DNA of 64,000 nucleotides from contig JADJNC010000004.1 in assembly GCA_016709335.1 (NCBI GenBank), positions 248,001 to 312,000 on the forward strand, read 5' to 3'. Positions 10,069 to 20,481 of the stretch are shown piece by piece. Every line of letters begins with the position of its first letter. The stretch's first letter is position 1. Origin of the DNA: Candidatus Propionivibrio dominans. Its GTDB lineage: Bacteria; Pseudomonadota; Gammaproteobacteria; Burkholderiales; Rhodocyclaceae. Made by a program: the position numbers and the translations under genes. The notes beneath the pieces were generated by a model, which worked only from the letters and a program-made list of their open reading frames with translations, was not told where the DNA came from and ran no database searches.

Positions 10069-10389
10069 TTATCGGCGACCGATGATAATGCCGAGCAGAA
10101 GACCGATGCCGGCGGCGATGCCGACAGCTTGCCAGGGGTTTTCGTTAACGTAGTCGTCGGTCGCTCGTGCAGCGGCCTTGGTCTTGTCGACCAGCGCCGC
10201 TTCGGCATCGGCAATGCGCAGCTTGGCATCGCGCAGACGCTCACTGATGCGTTCGCGCAGGTCGACCATTTTCTCACCGGCAACACCCGCGGTAGCACGC
10301 AGGATTTCCTCGGCGTCGGAAACAACGACTTTCATGTCGGAGACTAGTTTTTGTTTGCTGCTGTTGGACAGATCGGTAACTTCAGACAT
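10069..10389 (-). CDS. ElaB/YqjD/DUF883 family ribosome-associated membrane protein
   Basis: A 106-aa protein: long amphipathic helix (residues about 10-80, rich in Ala, Glu, Arg), the family motif VNENPWQAVGIAAGIGLLLG, and a C-terminal transmembrane segment ending IIIGRR. E. coli relatives are tail-anchored and bind ribosomes in stationary phase. The start chosen is MSEVTDLSN; the in-frame upstream codons have no better ribosome site. It is the first gene of the yqjD-yqjE-yqjK-type operon. Confidence 0.85.
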   Translation of the reverse strand: MSEVTDLSNSSKQKLVSDMKVVVSDAEEILRATAGVAGEKMVDLRERISERLRDAKLRIADAEAALVDKTKAAARATDDYVNENPWQAVGIAAGIGLLLGIIIGRR

Positions 10390-10672
10390 AGCACACCTCA
10401 TCGCGTAAGTAAGGATGAACAGAAAATATGGAACGAAACATAGGGGAGTTAGCGAACCACCACGCTCAGGTTATCCAATTTGCGTCAATAGATCAATGCG
10501 AAGATTGATGGGGCATGGTCCAGGTCGATTAAAAGTGGTGAGTATTGTTGTCAATTAGGCTGTCGTCGAGCCGCCGTGAGTTGAATTGATGGTCGACATG
10601 TCGCCTGAACACATGATCACAGTATACTCGGGCGCATCCTTGGGTTAATAGACAATCAACTGGTATATCACT

Positions 10673-11955
10673 ATGGCAATTTCCCGCTGCAACGGATGCG
10701 CCCACCTGCAGGAACAGCCGGAGGGCCGGGTTGGCGGGACTATTTCCTGTCCCAGGTGCAGTAAACCGGTATTGGTACATAACACCATGTTTTTCATAGG
10801 CAAGTTGCTGGACAAGTATTTTGAAGCGCAGCGCGAAATTTCCCGTCTGAAGGTAAAGCCGGCCAGCGAAGTCAGCGCACCGCTACCGGCTGCACCACCG
10901 ATGGGAGTGCTCGATGAGATTGATCTTTTCAACACGGATTTTCTGGCTTCCGAGCATCAGCACGGACCGATCCAGGACTGGTTCAATCGCAAGCAGATCA
11001 AGGTTCAGGCCAAAACCCATGGCGTGGACACCACCGGTTTTTTCGACGAAGTGGCTGTCGCTATCGGCCGCAACCTGCCTGTCTTGAAAGAGGTACTGGA
11101 ACGTATCCGCTGGGCGCAGCAGAAGGAATATTCGAGCATAACCCCCCCCCCCAGCACCAACCCGGCGCCGGCCCCCCCGGCCCCCCCGCCCCCGGCCCCC
11201 CGCCCCCGCGCCCGGGGGGCCGCCGCGCCCCGGCCGCCCCGGCCCCGGGCGGGGGGGCCCAGGCCGGCAGCGCCCCCCGCGCCCCCCCCGGCGCCGGGGG
11301 GCGCGGGCGCGCCCCCCCCCGGGGCCCGCCGGCCGGCGCCCGCGCGCCGCCGCCGCGCCGCGCCCGCGGCCCGGGCGGCGCGCCCCCGCCCGCCCCCGCG
11401 CCCCTGCCCCGCCGATCGCGCAACGTATTCGCCCAACTCGGCAAGAAATCGGAGAAGGAAACACGCGCAATATCGGCTTTTTGCCAGCAATTGTATGATT
11501 TCTCCTTCGTCGCCAAGTGCTTCCATAACCGCCAGGAAAACAACATTCGCCTCATCCTGCAAAGCGTGCCGGCGATCCGGAATTTCTTCAACGGCGAGTG
11601 GCTGGAGTGGTTTGCCCTGATGAGTTGTCTGCAATACAGCAAAGAACGTAAAAAACGCTTTTCCTGTGCGCGCAACCTCAAGATCACACTGCAAAACAAT
11701 GAACTCTACGAACTTGATGTATTCATGTTGATCGACGGCGACCTGCCGATCTGCATCGAATGCAAGACCGGCGAATTTCGCCAGTACATAGACAAATACA
11801 TCACGCTGCGCAAGCGCCTGGGAATGAAGGGCAACAATTTCATCTTGTGCATCACCGGGCTCAGCGATGAGCATGCCAGAGGCCTGACCACCATGTACGA
11901 TCTGACGTTCACCAACGAACTGGATCTTCCCACACAAATCGCCCGCGTCTTTTAG
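10673..11955 (+). CDS. Zinc-ribbon protein with C-terminal PD-(D/E)XK-like nuclease domain, broken by a G+C tract
   Basis: The N-terminus has a zinc-ribbon pattern (CNGC near residue 6 and CPRC near 27). A charged helical region follows. The C-terminal domain, readable from about 11413 to the stop, has ELDVFML...LPICIECKTGEF: an Asp on a strand followed by E-x-K, the PD-(D/E)XK nuclease core as in DUF1887/Card1-type domains, with a trailing Rossmann-like half. The N- and C-terminal parts are in different frames, separated by the 270-base G+C tract. No CARF domain is visible. The function is unknown; a DNA or RNA nuclease is inferred from the motif only. Confidence 0.55.
11142..11412. repeat. 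Low-complexity, almost pure G+C tract
   Basis: About 270 bases with hardly any A or T, opening with a run of 12 C and made of C-runs, G-runs and GCC/CGC stutters. It lies inside an otherwise normal gene and shifts its frame. In the upstream frame it reads as Pro/Ala/Arg, so a real Pro-Ala linker may be buried there. The composition is unlike anything else in the window and looks like corrupted consensus sequence. Confidence 0.85.
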
Positions 11956-12016
11956 CCACCCGGCTCAACAAGGAACCGAAGGTGAATTTCAGGCAGCCCT
12001 GCTCGTTTTACGGCAA

Positions 12017-12145
12017 ATGGCCGGCCCGGCATTCCAGTTGTTCCCGGTGATCGCACTGCAAAGCCCGTTTAATGGTGATCTGCAGAAGGATTTCGCAGTG
12101 ATGACGAGCGTGAATATTTTGCATCAGGCGTTCGGTGTGGCTTGA
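12017..12145 (+). other. Possible short coding remnant (42 codons)
   Basis: An open frame beginning MAGPAFQLFPVIALQSPFNG and ending HQAFGVA follows the nuclease-like gene; the frame stays open upstream to about 11955 without another start codon. Its residue composition is protein-like, but there is no ribosome binding site. It could be the tail of a decayed gene or non-coding. Confidence 0.2.
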
Positions 12146-12155
12146 TGCCCAAACA

Positions 12156-12935
12156 TTACTCAAGTGCGTAATCGATTGTCAGCGGCGCGTGATCGGAAAA
12201 CCGTTGTGCCTTGTAAACGCTGGCTGCGCATGCTGCAGCGGCAAGGTCTGGTGTCGCAAGTTGATAATCCAGCCGCCAGCCAATGTTCCTGGCCCACGCC
12301 TGACCGCGATTTGACCACCAGGTGTAGCACTCGTCGCTCGTTGCCGGGTATAGCCTGCGATAAACGTCGCACCAGCCGCCCTCCTCCAGGACACGGCTGA
12401 CCCAGGCACGTTCTTCGGGCAGAAAACCGGAATTCTTGCGGTTGCCTTTCCAGTTCCTGAGATCAATTTCCTGATGCGCGATATTCCAGTCGCCACAGAC
12501 CACGACATCACGATCAGACTTTGCCAGTTCAACGAGATGCGGGTAGAAAACGGCCATGAAACGGAACTTGGCCTCCTGTCGTTCCGGCGAACTCGAACCG
12601 GAAGGCAGATACAGCGAGATCACCGAAAGTCGGCCAAAATCAGCGCGCAGATAACGCGCTTCGGCATCGAATTCAGCGTTGCCGATGCCTTCGATGACGG
12701 CGTCAGGCTTCTGCCGGCACCACAGGCCAACACCGCTATAGCCTTTTTTCTCGGCACAGTGGTAGTAGGCGTGCAGGCCGGCCGGATACTTCATTTCGTC
12801 AGTGAGGTCGGCATATTGCGCCTTGAGTTCCTGCAGGCAGACGATATCGGCATTGCGTGCCGCGATCCAGGGCAAGACGCCCTTGCTGTACGCTGAACGA
12901 ATGCCGTTGAGATTTAGGGAAATGATGCGTAACAT
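12156..12935 (-). CDS. xth: Exodeoxyribonuclease III
   Basis: A 259-aa ExoIII-family AP endonuclease / 3'-5' exonuclease for base-excision repair. Motifs in order: LNLNGIRSA (N-terminal Asn metal site), CLQELKAQ (catalytic Glu), GDWNIAH (Asp/Asn) and [11 protein letters not shown] (C-terminal Asp-His pair). Length is normal and the gene intact. It is divergent from pyrE with 46 bases between starts. Confidence 0.95.
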   Translation of the reverse strand: MLRIISLNLNGIRSAYSKGVLPWIAARNADIVCLQELKAQYADLTDEMKYPAGLHAYYHCAEKKGYSGVGLWCRQKPDAVIEGIGNAEFDAEARYLRADFGRLSVISLYLPSGSSSPERQEAKFRFMAVFYPHLVELAKSDRDVVVCGDWNIAHQEIDLRNWKGNRKNSGFLPEERAWVSRVLEEGGWCDVYRRLYPATSDECYTWWSNRGQAWARNIGWRLDYQLATPDLAAAACAASVYKAQRFSDHAPLTIDYALE

Positions 12936-12981
12936 AGTGAATCCTTGCTGGAATTGGTTTTCAGGAATAACAACGCTTGGT

Positions 12982-13620
12982 ATGGACTTTCGTCAGGAAT
13001 TCATCGGGTTTGCCCTGGAGCAGAACGTTTTGCGTTTTGGCGAGTTCAAGACCAAGGCGGGACGGCTGTCACCCTACTTCTTCAACGCCGGCCTGTTCAA
13101 TGACGGCGTAGCGCTGGATCGACTGTCACAATTCTACGCCAGTGCCATCCTCGCCAGCGGCATGGCCATCGACATGCTGTTCGGGCCGGCCTATAAAGGC
13201 ATTCCACTGGTGGCCGTGAGTGCGCTGGCACTGGCTCGTGCCGGGCTCAATCTGCCCTTCGCCTTCAATCGCAAGGAAGCCAAGGATCACGGCGAGGGCG
13301 GAAGTGTCATTGGCGCGCCGCTCAGGGGTCGAGTGCTGATTATCGACGATGTCATTTCTGCCGGTACCTCGGTGCGTGAATCCGTTGAATTGATCCTTGC
13401 CGCGGGGGCCACGCCCTGTGGCGTGGTCATCGCGCTCGATCGCATGGAGCAAGGCAGCGGCAAGTTGTCAGCGGTACAGGAAGTCGAGCGGGATTATGGC
13501 ATCCCGGTACTGGCCATTGCCACACTCGACGACTTGCTGGCCTTTCTTCACGAACGCCCGGACTTCAAGGAGTATCAGGCGGCGGTAACGCGCTATCGGC
13601 AGGAGTATGGCGTTGCATAG
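12982..13620 (+). CDS. pyrE: Orotate phosphoribosyltransferase
   Basis: PyrE joins orotate to PRPP to make orotidine 5'-phosphate in pyrimidine synthesis. The 212-aa product has the PRPP-binding motif [13 protein letters not shown], the GPAYKGIPL loop and the [13 protein letters not shown] flexible loop with its catalytic Lys. The ATG at 12982 gives the standard N-terminus [20 protein letters not shown]. The next gene overlaps its last codons. Confidence 0.96.
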   Translation: MDFRQEFIGFALEQNVLRFGEFKTKAGRLSPYFFNAGLFNDGVALDRLSQFYASAILASGMAIDMLFGPAYKGIPLVAVSALALARAGLNLPFAFNRKEAKDHGEGGSVIGAPLRGRVLIIDDVISAGTSVRESVELILAAGATPCGVVIALDRMEQGSGKLSAVQEVERDYGIPVLAIATLDDLLAFLHERPDFKEYQAAVTRYRQEYGVA

Positions 13621-14242
13621 ACCTTCAAGCTTGGTAGGGGCACTGGCTATCGTGCTGGGACTTGGCGGCCCGGCGATGGCGGCCGGCAATTTTTATTGCT
13701 GCGTCGACGTCAACTGCAAGCAGGTGTGTGGCGACTTGTTGCCGCAGGCGTGCTATGGACGCGCCTATCGTGAACTTGGCCCTTCCGGTCAGACCCTGCG
13801 CACCATCGAAGCGCCATTGACCGCCGAACAGCGAGCCGCACGCAACGCTGAAGAAGCGCAGCGCAAGGTGGAAGAAGAGATCCTCAGGGAGAGACAGCGC
13901 AAGGATCAGGCGCTGCTCAATACTTACGGCAGCGAGAAAGACATCGAGTTTATGCGCCTGCGCGCCAAGGCCGATGTGCAAAAGTCGATCAATGCGGCCG
14001 AGGCCAAGATCGTCGAAATTCGTAACGAGCGCAAGGTTTTCGAGAATGAGGCCGAGTTCTACAAAAAGAAAAAGTTACCGCCTGAAGTGCAAAAAGGGCT
14101 GCGTGACACCGACTATGAGATCAAGGCTCAGGAATACCTGATCGAATCGAAGAAGAAGGAACTCGATCTGATCCGCATCAAATACGACGAGGATCTCCGT
14201 CGCTTCCAGGAGATCGCCCGACGCAACGCGTCGGCACGCTGA
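13607..14242 (+). CDS. Exported coiled-coil protein with Cys-rich N-terminal domain
   Basis: The 211-aa product has a signal peptide (to about AMAA, residue 26), a short cysteine-rich segment ([22 protein letters not shown]) that looks like a DUF4124-type head, and then a long, highly charged coiled coil from about residue 75 to the end. It overlaps pyrE by 14 bases, which implies coupling. The function is unknown. A hairpin with a short T-run follows at 14254-14272. Confidence 0.75.
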   Translation: MALHRPSSLVGALAIVLGLGGPAMAAGNFYCCVDVNCKQVCGDLLPQACYGRAYRELGPSGQTLRTIEAPLTAEQRAARNAEEAQRKVEEEILRERQRKDQALLNTYGSEKDIEFMRLRAKADVQKSINAAEAKIVEIRNERKVFENEAEFYKKKKLPPEVQKGLRDTDYEIKAQEYLIESKKKELDLIRIKYDEDLRRFQEIARRNASAR

Positions 14243-14253
14243 GTTCTTTTTTA

Positions 14254-14272
14254 CCCTGCTGTTCCAGTAGGG
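14254..14272. terminator. Weak hairpin between convergent genes
   Basis: An imperfect stem CCCTGCTG / CAGTAGGG with a 3-base loop lies between the coiled-coil gene and the end of gatB. It is followed on the plus strand by CTTTATT. It may serve both convergent transcripts, but it is short and imperfect. Confidence 0.35.
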
Positions 14273-14274
14273 CT

Positions 14275-15732
14275 TTATTCCTGACCGAGTTTCTGGCGCA
14301 GCAGTTCGTTGACCTGTTGCGGGTTGGCTTTGCCTTTTGTCGCTTTCATGGCCTGACCAACCAGCGCGTTGAAGGCTTTTTCCTTGCCCGACCTGAACTC
14401 GGCAACCATCGCTGCATTGGCTGCCAGTACGCTGTCAATCAGTGACTCGATGGCGCCACTGTCAGTGATCTGCCGCAGACCCTGTTTGTCGATGATCTCA
14501 TCCGCCGATCCATACTCGCCATCCCACAACACGTCAAAGACCTTTTTGGCGATATTGTTTGAAATCGTGTTGTCGACAATACGCCCGACCAGGCCGCCGA
14601 GCTGTTGCGCAGATACCGGCGATTCGCCGATTTCCTTGCCCTCCTTGTTCAGGCGTGCGGCCAGATCGACCGTTACCCAGTTGGCACAAGGCTTGGCACT
14701 AGCCTTACCGGCAAAGGCAATGGCCGCTTCGAAATAATCGGCAATGTCCAGCGAGGCCGTCAAAGCCGCCGCATCATAGGATGACAGTGCATAGTCGCTA
14801 ACAAACCGGTCCCGCTTGGCGAGGGGCAACTCCGGCATGTTTGCCCGGGTTAGTTCGACCCACTCGCGGTCAATGATCAAGGGCAACAGGTCGGGGTCGG
14901 GAAAGTAGCGGTAGTCGTGCGCATCTTCCTTGGAACGCATGGCGCGTGTTTCGCCGCTGTCGGGGTCGAAGAGCACGGTGGCTTGCTCGATGCGCCCGCC
15001 GTCTTCGATTGTGGCGATCTGCCACTGCACTTCGTAATCGATGGCCTGTTGCATGAAGCGGAAGGAGTTCAGGTTCTTGATCTCGCGTCGGGTACCCAAT
15101 TCCTTTTGCCCGAGCGGGCGAACCGAGACATTGGCATCGCAGCGGAATGAACCTTCCTGCATGTTGCCGTCGCAGATACCGATCCAGCGCACCAGCGCGT
15201 GCAGTGCCCTGGCGTAAGCTACAGCTTCGGTCGAGGAGCGCATGTCGGGTTCGGTAACGATTTCGAGCAGTGGCGTTCCGGCACGGTTGAGGTCGATGCC
15301 CGTCTTGCCATGAAAATCTTCATGCAGGGACTTGCCGGCGTCTTCCTCAAGGTGGGCGCGCGTCAGCTTGATGGTCTTTTCCGTAAGGCGGTCACCCTGA
15401 CCCATCTGAATCGTGACTTGTCCACCAAGCACCACCGGCAGCTCGTACTGGCTGATCTGATAGCCCTTGGGCAAGTCGGGATAGAAATAATTCTTGCGTG
15501 CAAAGACCGATTTCGGCGCGATCTGCCCGTCAACCGCCAGTCCGAAGCGGATGGCGCATTCGACGGCGCCCTTGTTCAATACCGGCAGCACGCCCGGCAA
15601 CGCGATATCAACCGCATTGGCCTGGACGTTGGGTTGGGCACCGAAAGCAATCGAACTGCCGGAGAAAATCTTCGAGCGTGTGGCGAGTTGTGCATGTGTC
15701 TCGATACCGATAACGACTTCCCATTGTTTCAT
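14275..15732 (-). CDS. gatB: Asp-tRNA(Asn)/Glu-tRNA(Gln) amidotransferase subunit B
   Basis: GatB binds the mischarged tRNA and carries the kinase activity of the GatCAB amidotransferase. The 485-aa protein starts [18 protein letters not shown] and contains the family signature segment [21 protein letters not shown] and the C-terminal YqeY-like domain ending [15 protein letters not shown]. It is intact. It is the last gene of the leftward gatC-gatA-lipoprotein-gatB group. Confidence 0.96.
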   Translation of the reverse strand: MKQWEVVIGIETHAQLATRSKIFSGSSIAFGAQPNVQANAVDIALPGVLPVLNKGAVECAIRFGLAVDGQIAPKSVFARKNYFYPDLPKGYQISQYELPVVLGGQVTIQMGQGDRLTEKTIKLTRAHLEEDAGKSLHEDFHGKTGIDLNRAGTPLLEIVTEPDMRSSTEAVAYARALHALVRWIGICDGNMQEGSFRCDANVSVRPLGQKELGTRREIKNLNSFRFMQQAIDYEVQWQIATIEDGGRIEQATVLFDPDSGETRAMRSKEDAHDYRYFPDPDLLPLIIDREWVELTRANMPELPLAKRDRFVSDYALSSYDAAALTASLDIADYFEAAIAFAGKASAKPCANWVTVDLAARLNKEGKEIGESPVSAQQLGGLVGRIVDNTISNNIAKKVFDVLWDGEYGSADEIIDKQGLRQITDSGAIESLIDSVLAANAAMVAEFRSGKEKAFNALVGQAMKATKGKANPQQVNELLRQKLGQE

Positions 15733-15749
15733 CGCATTTTACTCACTGG

Positions 15750-16265
15750 TCAAGAACAGCGGCCATTTCGGGTATCAACCACTATCGGCCAAAGATAACT
15801 GAAAGCGTCGCCACCACACATCGACTGGCAGGCGTTGAAAGCGACCGTAACGCTTTTCTCCTGCTCCCACATGCGAACCACGCAGCCACTCGCCACATCG
15901 GTCAGCACGACGTTCGGCAGCAGGGCGGTCTGCTGGAAATTCTTCATGTCAAAGCGGCACAGGCCCTGTTTAGGGATGTTCACCTCGGCGCTAAAACGTT
16001 TGACCTCGGCTTTTGTCACCTGCAAATCCAGCATTCCTCTGCCGCCGGAAAGATTGCGGAAACCGCACTTGGCGCGTACCTCCAGTGCCCTGTCCGGGAT
16101 CGGTTTAAGCGTACGACCGACCAGGTGCTTGAGCGGCTGCGACTTGATCCGTTCCGGCTCAGGGCTGCTGGCACTCGCCAGCGGATCGCCCGGAACAGGC
16201 TTCGGCTCGGGTGTGGCGCAGGCACCGAGCAGCACAGCCAGTGGCACGGCATGAATCAATCTCAT
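15750..16265 (-). CDS. Predicted lipoprotein inside the gat operon
   Basis: 171 aa with a lipoprotein signal (MRLIHAVPLAVLLGAC, lipobox LGAC, Cys 16) and a mature domain containing three to four further cysteines (CGFRN, LCRFD, ACQSMCGGD, NGRCS), so disulfides are likely in the periplasm. It matches no family I recognise. Its position 8 bases after gatA and 17 before gatB implies co-transcription with the amidotransferase, without an obvious functional link. Confidence 0.75.
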   Translation of the reverse strand: MRLIHAVPLAVLLGACATPEPKPVPGDPLASASSPEPERIKSQPLKHLVGRTLKPIPDRALEVRAKCGFRNLSGGRGMLDLQVTKAEVKRFSAEVNIPKQGLCRFDMKNFQQTALLPNVVLTDVASGCVVRMWEQEKSVTVAFNACQSMCGGDAFSYLWPIVVDTRNGRCS

Positions 16266-16273
16266 TGATGTAC

Positions 16274-17755
16274 TCAGTCAAATCCAGCAGGATGCTGGAG
16301 ATGCCAGCCCGTTACCGTCTGGTAGCGGTGAGCGATATCGAGCAGCCGGGCTTCGCTGAAGTAATCGCCAATCAGTTGCAGACCCGCCGGCAAACCCTTG
16401 CAGAAGCCACAGGGGATCGACATCCCTGGCAGTCCGGCGAGGTTGACGGCAATCGTGTAAATGTCCGAGAGATACATCTGTACCGGATCGGCAGCCTTTT
16501 CACCCAGCTTGAAGGCGGTGCTCGGGCTGGTCGGGCCCATGATCACGTCACACTGACTGAAGGCGGCAACGAAGTCGTTGGCGATCAGGCGACGGATGCG
16601 TTGCGCCTGCAGGTAGTAGGCGTCGTAGTAGCCGTGCGAAAGCACGTAGGTGCCGATCAGGATGCGCCGCTTGACCTCGGCACCAAAGCCCTGCGCCCGG
16701 CTCCTGGCGTACATTTCGTTGAGGTCGCCGTACTCGGGCGCGCGATAACCGTAACGCACGCCGTCAAAGCGCGAGAGATTCGAGCTGGCCTCGGCCGGTG
16801 CAATCACGTAGTAAGCCGGCACTGAAAGCTTCATGTTCGGCAGGCTGATGTCTACCGATTCGGCACCCAGCTTGCGGTATTCGGCGAGGGCGGCTTCGAC
16901 CAGTTGCATGACTTCAGGCGAGCAGCCCGATCGTTCGTCGGTACCGAAAAACTCTTTCGGCAGGCCGATTTTAAGCCCGGCGAGGGGCTTTTCACCCGTC
17001 GCCGCCTTCAATTGCGCACTGAAGTCTTCGCGCGGGCGGTCAAGGCTGGTCGAATCGCGTTCGTCAAATCCGGCCATGGTGTTGAGCAGCAGAGCGCAGT
17101 CTTCGGCTGAGTGCGCCATCGGCCCGGCCTGGTCGAGCGAGGAGGCGAAGGCGATCATGCCGTAGCGCGAAACGACGCCGTAGGTCGGCTTCAGGCCGGT
17201 CAGGTTGCACAGCGCCGCCGGCTGGCGGATCGAACCACCAGTGTCGGTACCGGTGGCGGCCGGGGCGAGCCGGGCGGCAACTGCCGCCGCCGAACCACCC
17301 GATGAGCCGCCGGGAACACGTTCCATGTCCCAGGGGTTGTTCACCGCACCGTAGTAGGAGGTTTCGTTCGACGAGCCCATGGCAAACTCGTCCATGTTTG
17401 TCTTGCCGAGAATGACGGCTCCGGCAGAATTGAAGTGCTCGATGACGCAAGCATCATAGGGGCTGATGAAATTGCCGAGTATCTTCGAACCGCAGGTGGT
17501 CAGCCAGCCCCTGGTGCAGAAAATGTCCTTCTGCGCCAGCGGGATGCCGGTCAGCGGCCCGGCCTGACCGATGCTGCGTAATTGGTCGGCTGCCCTGGCC
17601 TGAGCCAGGCTCTTTTCCGCATCGACAGTAATAAAGGCGTTGATTGTCGGGTTGTGGCGGGCGATCCGCTCGAGATAGAGCTGTGTCAGTTCGACGCTGG
17701 ATATTTTCCTGGCCGCCAATGCCTGCGAGAGAGCCGAAACGCTGTGCTCGATCAT
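16274..17755 (-). CDS. gatA: Asp-tRNA(Asn)/Glu-tRNA(Gln) amidotransferase subunit A
   Basis: GatA is the amidase that releases ammonia from glutamine. The 493-aa protein has the amidase-signature Lys ([12 protein letters not shown]), the [17 protein letters not shown] loop and the second catalytic Ser in [12 protein letters not shown]: a complete Ser-Ser-Lys triad. The start is the ATG at 17753-17755 ([19 protein letters not shown]), overlapping the gatC stop by four bases. Confidence 0.96.
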   Translation of the reverse strand: MIEHSVSALSQALAARKISSVELTQLYLERIARHNPTINAFITVDAEKSLAQARAADQLRSIGQAGPLTGIPLAQKDIFCTRGWLTTCGSKILGNFISPYDACVIEHFNSAGAVILGKTNMDEFAMGSSNETSYYGAVNNPWDMERVPGGSSGGSAAAVAARLAPAATGTDTGGSIRQPAALCNLTGLKPTYGVVSRYGMIAFASSLDQAGPMAHSAEDCALLLNTMAGFDERDSTSLDRPREDFSAQLKAATGEKPLAGLKIGLPKEFFGTDERSGCSPEVMQLVEAALAEYRKLGAESVDISLPNMKLSVPAYYVIAPAEASSNLSRFDGVRYGYRAPEYGDLNEMYARSRAQGFGAEVKRRILIGTYVLSHGYYDAYYLQAQRIRRLIANDFVAAFSQCDVIMGPTSPSTAFKLGEKAADPVQMYLSDIYTIAVNLAGLPGMSIPCGFCKGLPAGLQLIGDYFSEARLLDIAHRYQTVTGWHLQHPAGFD

Positions 17756-18039
17756 TCGATCACCTTCGGCACGAGGTAGAGACCGGCTTCGGTTTCCGGG
17801 GCGATGGCCTGAAAGTCCGCGCGGCGGTTTTCCTCGGTGACGCAATCAGGGCGCAGGCGCTGGGCGAGATCCTGAGCGTGAGCCATCGGCTCGACGCCCC
17901 GGGTATCGACCGCCTGCATCGCTTCGATCAGGGTGAATATTCCGTTCAGGTGGCCGAGCGTGGCTTCCGCCTCGGCATCACTGACTTCGATCCGGGCGAG
18001 GTGGGCGACGCGTCGGACCTGTTCCAGGGTAAGCGACAT
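17752..18039 (-). CDS. gatC: Asp-tRNA(Asn)/Glu-tRNA(Gln) amidotransferase subunit C
   Basis: A 95-aa GatC ([20 protein letters not shown]), the small subunit that wraps around GatA and stabilises the complex. It is the first gene of the gat operon, overlaps gatA by four bases (ATGA) and is divergent from mreB across about 100 bases. Its presence implies that Asn-tRNA and/or Gln-tRNA are made by transamidation. Confidence 0.95.
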   Translation of the reverse strand: MSLTLEQVRRVAHLARIEVSDAEAEATLGHLNGIFTLIEAMQAVDTRGVEPMAHAQDLAQRLRPDCVTEENRRADFQAIAPETEAGLYLVPKVIE

Positions 18040-18091
18040 GGCTAGGCAATCAGTAAGGTATTAAAACGAAGGGCCATATAAGGTATCATAA

Positions 18092-19183
<1,092 letters not shown>

Positions 19184-19194
19184 AATTCCGTGAG

Positions 19195-19343
19195 CAGTGA
19201 GGGGTGAGGAGTAAGGAGTGAGAAGTAAAACCCTTGCCTGTTTTACACTGAACCCTTGTCCGGTATTCCGGTCTGCATGACAAACGCCGCTTGTGGAACA
19301 CGCCTGCTGGCTCCTCAATCCACACCCCTCACTCCTGCCTGAA
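19195..19343. repeat. Intergenic GTGAGGAGT-type repeat with inverted ends
   Basis: Between mreB and mreC the sequence opens with stacked copies of GTGAG/GGAGT words (about 19195-19227: GTGAGGAGTAAGGAGTGAG) and closes with the complementary words CACCCCTCACTCCTGCC (about 19324-19341). It forms an imperfect inverted repeat of about 140 bases. No reading frame of note is inside. The role is unknown; it may be a dispersed repeat of this genome. Confidence 0.5.
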
Positions 19344-19345
19344 TC

Positions 19346-20263
19346 ATGGATCATCAACCGCCACCGTTTTTCAAACGCGGACCGGCGCCGCTGGCGCGCT
19401 TGTCGTTCTATGCCGCGCTTTCGCTGGCTCTGATTTTCATCGATTCCCGCTTTCAGACGCTTGAGCTGCTGAGGCAGGGGGTATCGCTGTTTACGCATCC
19501 CATACAAAAGGCGGCACAGGCTCCGGTCGAGCTTCTTCAGAATGCCGGAAATTATTTTTACGGCATCAACCGCTTTCAGGATGAAAATGCACGCCTGAAA
19601 CGCGCACAACTGGACGGTGCCGAGACACTATTGCGCACCCAGCAGCTTGAAGTGGAGAATGAGCGCCTGCGCAAGCTGCTCGACATCAAGGGCCGGCAAA
19701 AAACGAATGGGCGGGTAACACAAATCCTTTATGCGGCACGCGATCCCTTTTCGCGTCGGATCATCGTCGACAAAGGCCAGCAAGACAATATCGTCGCCGG
19801 ACAACCGGTGGTCGATGATGCCGGTGTCGTCGGCCAGGTGACGCGGGTCTTCCCCTTCGTTTCGGAGATCACACTGATTACCGACAAGGATCAGGCGGTG
19901 CCCGTTCAAGTTGTTCGCAACGGGCTGCGCTCGGTTGTTTTCGGGCTGGGCAATGGCCAGCTCGAATTGCGCTATATGCCCGCCAATGCCGATGTGCAGA
20001 ACGGCGATCTGCTGGTGACTTCGGGACTCGATGGCATCTTTCTTCCCGGACTCCCGGTGGCTAAAGTCGTGCATATCGAACGCGACACCTCGTACTCCTT
20101 CGCACGCATTTACTGCGTACCCGTCGCTGGCGTTGAAAACTTCGGTGACGTCATGGTGCTGGATCCCCGCGAGGCGATCCCGCTACCCGCACAATTGACC
20201 AGCGAAGCTGCTACCGCTGGCGCCAAACCGTCTGCCAAGTCCGGGGCAAAGAAAAAAGACTGA
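19346..20263 (+). CDS. mreC: Rod-shape-determining protein MreC
   Basis: 305 aa with a cytoplasmic N-terminus, one membrane segment (LARLSFYAALSLALIFID), a coiled coil (about residues 70-115) and the periplasmic beta-barrel domain (VTQILYAARDPFSRRIIVDKG ... GDLLVTSGLDGIFLPGLPVAKV). MreC links MreB to the PBP2/RodA synthase. The C-terminal Ala/Lys-rich tail is species-specific. It is intact. Confidence 0.95.
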   Translation: MDHQPPPFFKRGPAPLARLSFYAALSLALIFIDSRFQTLELLRQGVSLFTHPIQKAAQAPVELLQNAGNYFYGINRFQDENARLKRAQLDGAETLLRTQQLEVENERLRKLLDIKGRQKTNGRVTQILYAARDPFSRRIIVDKGQQDNIVAGQPVVDDAGVVGQVTRVFPFVSEITLITDKDQAVPVQVVRNGLRSVVFGLGNGQLELRYMPANADVQNGDLLVTSGLDGIFLPGLPVAKVVHIERDTSYSFARIYCVPVAGVENFGDVMVLDPREAIPLPAQLTSEAATAGAKPSAKSGAKKKD

Positions 20264-20277
20264 AAAGGGAATAGCCC

Positions 20278-20470
20278 GTGCAACCCACTTACTCCTCATC
20301 ACGCATTCTGCAGCCGGTCCGTCCCTGGTTTATCCTGATCAGTCTGGTGGCTGCGCTGGTCTTCAACTTTTTACCCACCTCGGCCTGGCCCTGGATGCCC
20401 GACTGGGTAGCTTTGCTCATCATCTTCTGGAGCATTCGTGAAAGACCGTGACGCCAATCGGCCAATCTGA
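20278..20470 (+). pseudogene. mreD: mreD with its middle deleted
   Basis: From GTG 20278 the frame reads MQPTYSSSRILQPVRPWF, a membrane segment, then WVALLIIFWSIRE, a normal MreD N-terminus of about 53 aa, and stops at 20451. Only 27 bases further on, in another frame, GAC...TGA (20444-20470) encodes DRDANRPI, the kind of tail that ends betaproteobacterial MreD. About 100-110 codons covering the remaining membrane segments are therefore missing between 20440 and 20444. MreD is normally required for rod shape with MreBC, so this is either an assembly deletion or a real loss. Confidence 0.75.
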
Positions 20471-20481
20471 GGACACTTGCC

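Noticed and set aside
11005..11937. 310-codon frame on the minus strand through the G+C tract
   Set aside because: The tract is open in several frames only because it lacks A and T; both flanks are coding on the plus strand.
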